A program made the position numbers and the translations under genes. DNA of 64,000 nucleotides from Bradyrhizobium sp. Ai1a-2 (GTDB taxonomy: Bacteria > Pseudomonadota > Alphaproteobacteria > Rhizobiales > Xanthobacteraceae), in contig NZ_AUEZ01000023.1 of the NCBI RefSeq assembly GCF_000426245.1, positions 43,993-107,992 of the forward strand, in the 5' to 3' direction. The notes beneath the pieces are model-generated. The model was not told the DNA's origin, did no database searches, and was given only the letters and a program-made list of their open reading frames with translations. Below, piece by piece: positions 62,380-64,000 of the stretch. The first letter of the stretch is position 1. Every line of letters begins with the position of its first letter.

Positions 62380-63690
62380 ATGACCATCGACGTCGTCACC
62401 TTTGGCTGCCGCCTGAATGCGTTCGAATCCGAGCTGATCCGGCACGAGGCGGAGAACGCCGGCCTTGCCGATACCATCGTCATCAATAGCTGCGCGGTCA
62501 CCAACGAGGCGGTGGCGCAGGCGCGTCAGTCGATCCGCCGGTTGAAGCGTGAGCGCCCCGAAGCGCGCATCGTCGTCACCGGCTGCGCGGCGCAGACACA
62601 GGCGCAGATGTTCGCCGAGATGGCCGAGGTCGATCGCGTCATCGGCAATGATGAGAAGACGCGCAGCGCAGCCTGGCGCGATGCGCGCGCCGCGTTCGAT
62701 GCGGGCCTTGGTGTCGCGGCAAGCGAGAAGATCGCGGTCGCCGACATTATGGCGGTCAGGGAGATGGCGCCGCATCTGCTCGAAGGTTTTCAGAAGGGCC
62801 TGCCGCGGGTGTTCGTGCAGGTGCAGAACGGCTGCGATCATCGCTGCACCTTTTGCATCATCCCGTTCGGCCGCGGCAATTCGCGTTCGGTGCCGATGGG
62901 AGCGGTGGTCGACCAGGTCCGCGCGCTGGTCGAACGCGGCCATGTCGAGATCGTGCTGACCGGTGTTGACCTCACGAGCTATGGCGCCGACCTGCCGGGT
63001 ACGCCCAGGCTCGGCACATTGACCCGGCAGATCCTGAAGCACGTGCCGGAGTTGATGCGGCTGCGCATCTCCTCGATCGATTCCATCGAGGCGGACCGCG
63101 ACCTGCTCGATGTCATCGCCGATGATGACAGGCTGATGCCGCATCTGCATCTGTCATTGCAGTCCGGCGACGATCTGATCCTGAAGCGGATGAAGCGGCG
63201 GCACTCGCGGCAGGACGCGATCGAGTTCTGCGCGCAGGTGCGGCGGCTGCGGCCGGACATGGCGTTCGGCGCCGACATCATCGCGGGCTTCCCGACTGAG
63301 ACGGAGGAGATGTTTGCGCAGTCGCTGGCCCTGGTCGAGGAATGCGATCTGACATTTTTGCACGTGTTTCCGTACTCCAAGCGTCCGGGCACGCCGGCGG
63401 CGCGGATGCCACAAGTGGCCAGCGGCGAGATCAAGCAGCGCGCGAAACGATTGCGCGAAGTGGGGGAGATGGCGTTGTGCAAGCGGTTCGCCGCCGAGAT
63501 AGGTTCAACGCGTCACGTCTTGATCGAGAGCGACAGGCAGGGCCGCACGGAGCACTTTCTGCCGGTTGCGATCAGCGGCGAGGCACCGGGCGTGGTGCAG
63601 GCGCTTGCGATTGGCGGCCATGATGGGACGCGTCTTCTTCCTTCTCCCCTTGTGGGAGAAGGTGGCGCGGACGAAGTCCGCGACGGATGA
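62380..63690 (+). CDS. mtaB: tRNA (N6-threonylcarbamoyladenosine37-C2)-methylthiotransferase MtaB
   Basis: A 436-residue radical-SAM methylthiotransferase. The N-terminal cluster Cys are in VTFGCRLNAFESE, NSCAVTNEA and VTGCAAQTQ. The radical-SAM motif is NGCDHRCTFCIIPFGRGNSR, and a TRAM-like end follows. It makes ms2t6A in tRNA. The ATG at 62380 is the family start and lies 1 base after dapF. The last 17 or so residues (LLPSPLVGEGGADEVRDG) are encoded by an intergenic palindromic repeat that has run into the gene end. Confidence 0.95.
   Translation: MTIDVVTFGCRLNAFESELIRHEAENAGLADTIVINSCAVTNEAVAQARQSIRRLKRERPEARIVVTGCAAQTQAQMFAEMAEVDRVIGNDEKTRSAAWRDARAAFDAGLGVAASEKIAVADIMAVREMAPHLLEGFQKGLPRVFVQVQNGCDHRCTFCIIPFGRGNSRSVPMGAVVDQVRALVERGHVEIVLTGVDLTSYGADLPGTPRLGTLTRQILKHVPELMRLRISSIDSIEADRDLLDVIADDDRLMPHLHLSLQSGDDLILKRMKRRHSRQDAIEFCAQVRRLRPDMAFGADIIAGFPTETEEMFAQSLALVEECDLTFLHVFPYSKRPGTPAARMPQVASGEIKQRAKRLREVGEMALCKRFAAEIGSTRHVLIESDRQGRTEHFLPVAISGEAPGVVQALAIGGHDGTRLLPSPLVGEGGADEVRDG
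63637..63690. repeat. Palindromic repeat forming the mtaB 3' end
   Basis: CTTCTCCCCTTGTGGGAGAAGG hairpin (CTTCTCCC with GGGAGAAG) followed by GTCCGCGACGGATGAG. This form is a common intergenic repeat in Bradyrhizobium. It is cut short by the IS110 element. Confidence 0.7.
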
Positions 63691-63706
63691 GCGACTATCT
63701 GGATTG

Positions 63707-64000
63707 TCAAGTTGCATTGGCGTATTGGATGCGCGCATCGCGTGCTTTTGCGTTGAGGATGACGAGCAGTTTGCGGGCGAGGGCGATGCGGACCACCATT
63801 TTTTCCTTGCCGGCCTTGAGCAGCCTATCGCGGAAGGCTTGCAGCTTCCGATCGTAGCGGGCGGCAATAGCGGCGACCAGGAAGAGGATCGAGCGGACGC
63901 CGGCGCGGCCTCCGCGGGTGGGTCGCTTGCCCTTTCGCTTGCCACTGTCATTGGCGGTCGGAGCGAGGCCGACGAGCTTGGCAATGGCTTTGTTGGAGAT
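63707..64000 (-). mobile_element. IS110-family transposase, C-terminal part (5' end outside window)
   Basis: The minus strand is open from the right edge to TGA at 63707-63709 and encodes 97 residues: NKAIAKLVGLAPTANDSGKR, then KGKRPTRGGRAGVRSILFLV, KAGKEKMVVRIALARKLLVI. This is the C-terminal Tnp domain of IS110/IS116/IS902 transposases, including a Ser in NDSGKRKGK at the place of the catalytic serine. These elements lack terminal inverted repeats. Only 16 bases separate the stop from the repeat next to mtaB, so the element's right end is very near 63690-63700. The left end, where IS110 bridge RNA usually is encoded, lies outside the window. Confidence 0.9.

Overview
The window is chromosomal DNA from a high-GC alphaproteobacterium, most likely a Bradyrhizobium or close Nitrobacteraceae relative. 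This rests on the core block leuC-(rplS-trmD-rimM-rpsP-ffh), the sdhCDAB operon, dapF-mtaB, many small secreted proteins of a type common in Bradyrhizobium, a SAM/cyclase/AAA/TPR giant regulator, and many short palindromic intergenic repeats. No tRNA, rRNA or CRISPR array was recognised.

Region 1-11.6 kb is accessory in character. It holds the 5' part of a hybrid sensor kinase that runs off the left edge, an NTF2-like protein, a degraded alpha/beta-hydrolase remnant, a LysR gene broken by a frameshift, a cupin protein and a vanadium-haloperoxidase-like secreted PAP2 enzyme. A three-gene set follows: a nitrile-hydratase-leader-like small protein (possible RiPP precursor), a heme-oxygenase-fold oxidase-like protein, and a 1113-residue SAM-cyclase-AAA-TPR regulator.

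Region 11.8-21 kb is a complete Kdp potassium system: kdpF, an additional 27-residue membrane peptide, kdpA, kdpC, kdpB, kdpD, kdpE. The subunit order is A-C-B, and an OmpR-type regulator with a degenerate phosphorylation site lies upstream.

Region 21-30 kb has an efflux operon (HlyD, a tandem-fused ABC-2 permease, HlyD; no ATPase in sight), an aldehyde dehydrogenase divergent from a LysR gene, and a Gly/His-rich Spy-like secreted protein. Region 30-33.4 kb is sdhCDAB.

Region 33.6-50 kb mixes small-molecule and housekeeping metabolism: LysR/TauE pair, malonyl-CoA synthetase, an SDR, a fasciclin protein, a cytochrome b plus YedY-like molybdoenzyme pair, an MFS transporter, leuB, asd, a YqhA-like membrane protein, carbonic anhydrase, a CitE-like lyase, a DXD glycosyltransferase, leuD and a zincin. 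Region 50-52.4 kb is a run of small secreted proteins rich in Arg/His/Tyr/Gly.

Region 52.5-64 kb carries leuC, the ribosome/SRP operon, an MBL-fold hydrolase, two secreted proteins (SIMPL and effector-binding fold), dapF, mtaB and the 3' end of an IS110-family transposase. With leuB, leuC and leuD all present but scattered, leucine synthesis genes here are not one operon. Starts were chosen by Shine-Dalgarno spacing and family length where the longest reading frame looked too long.
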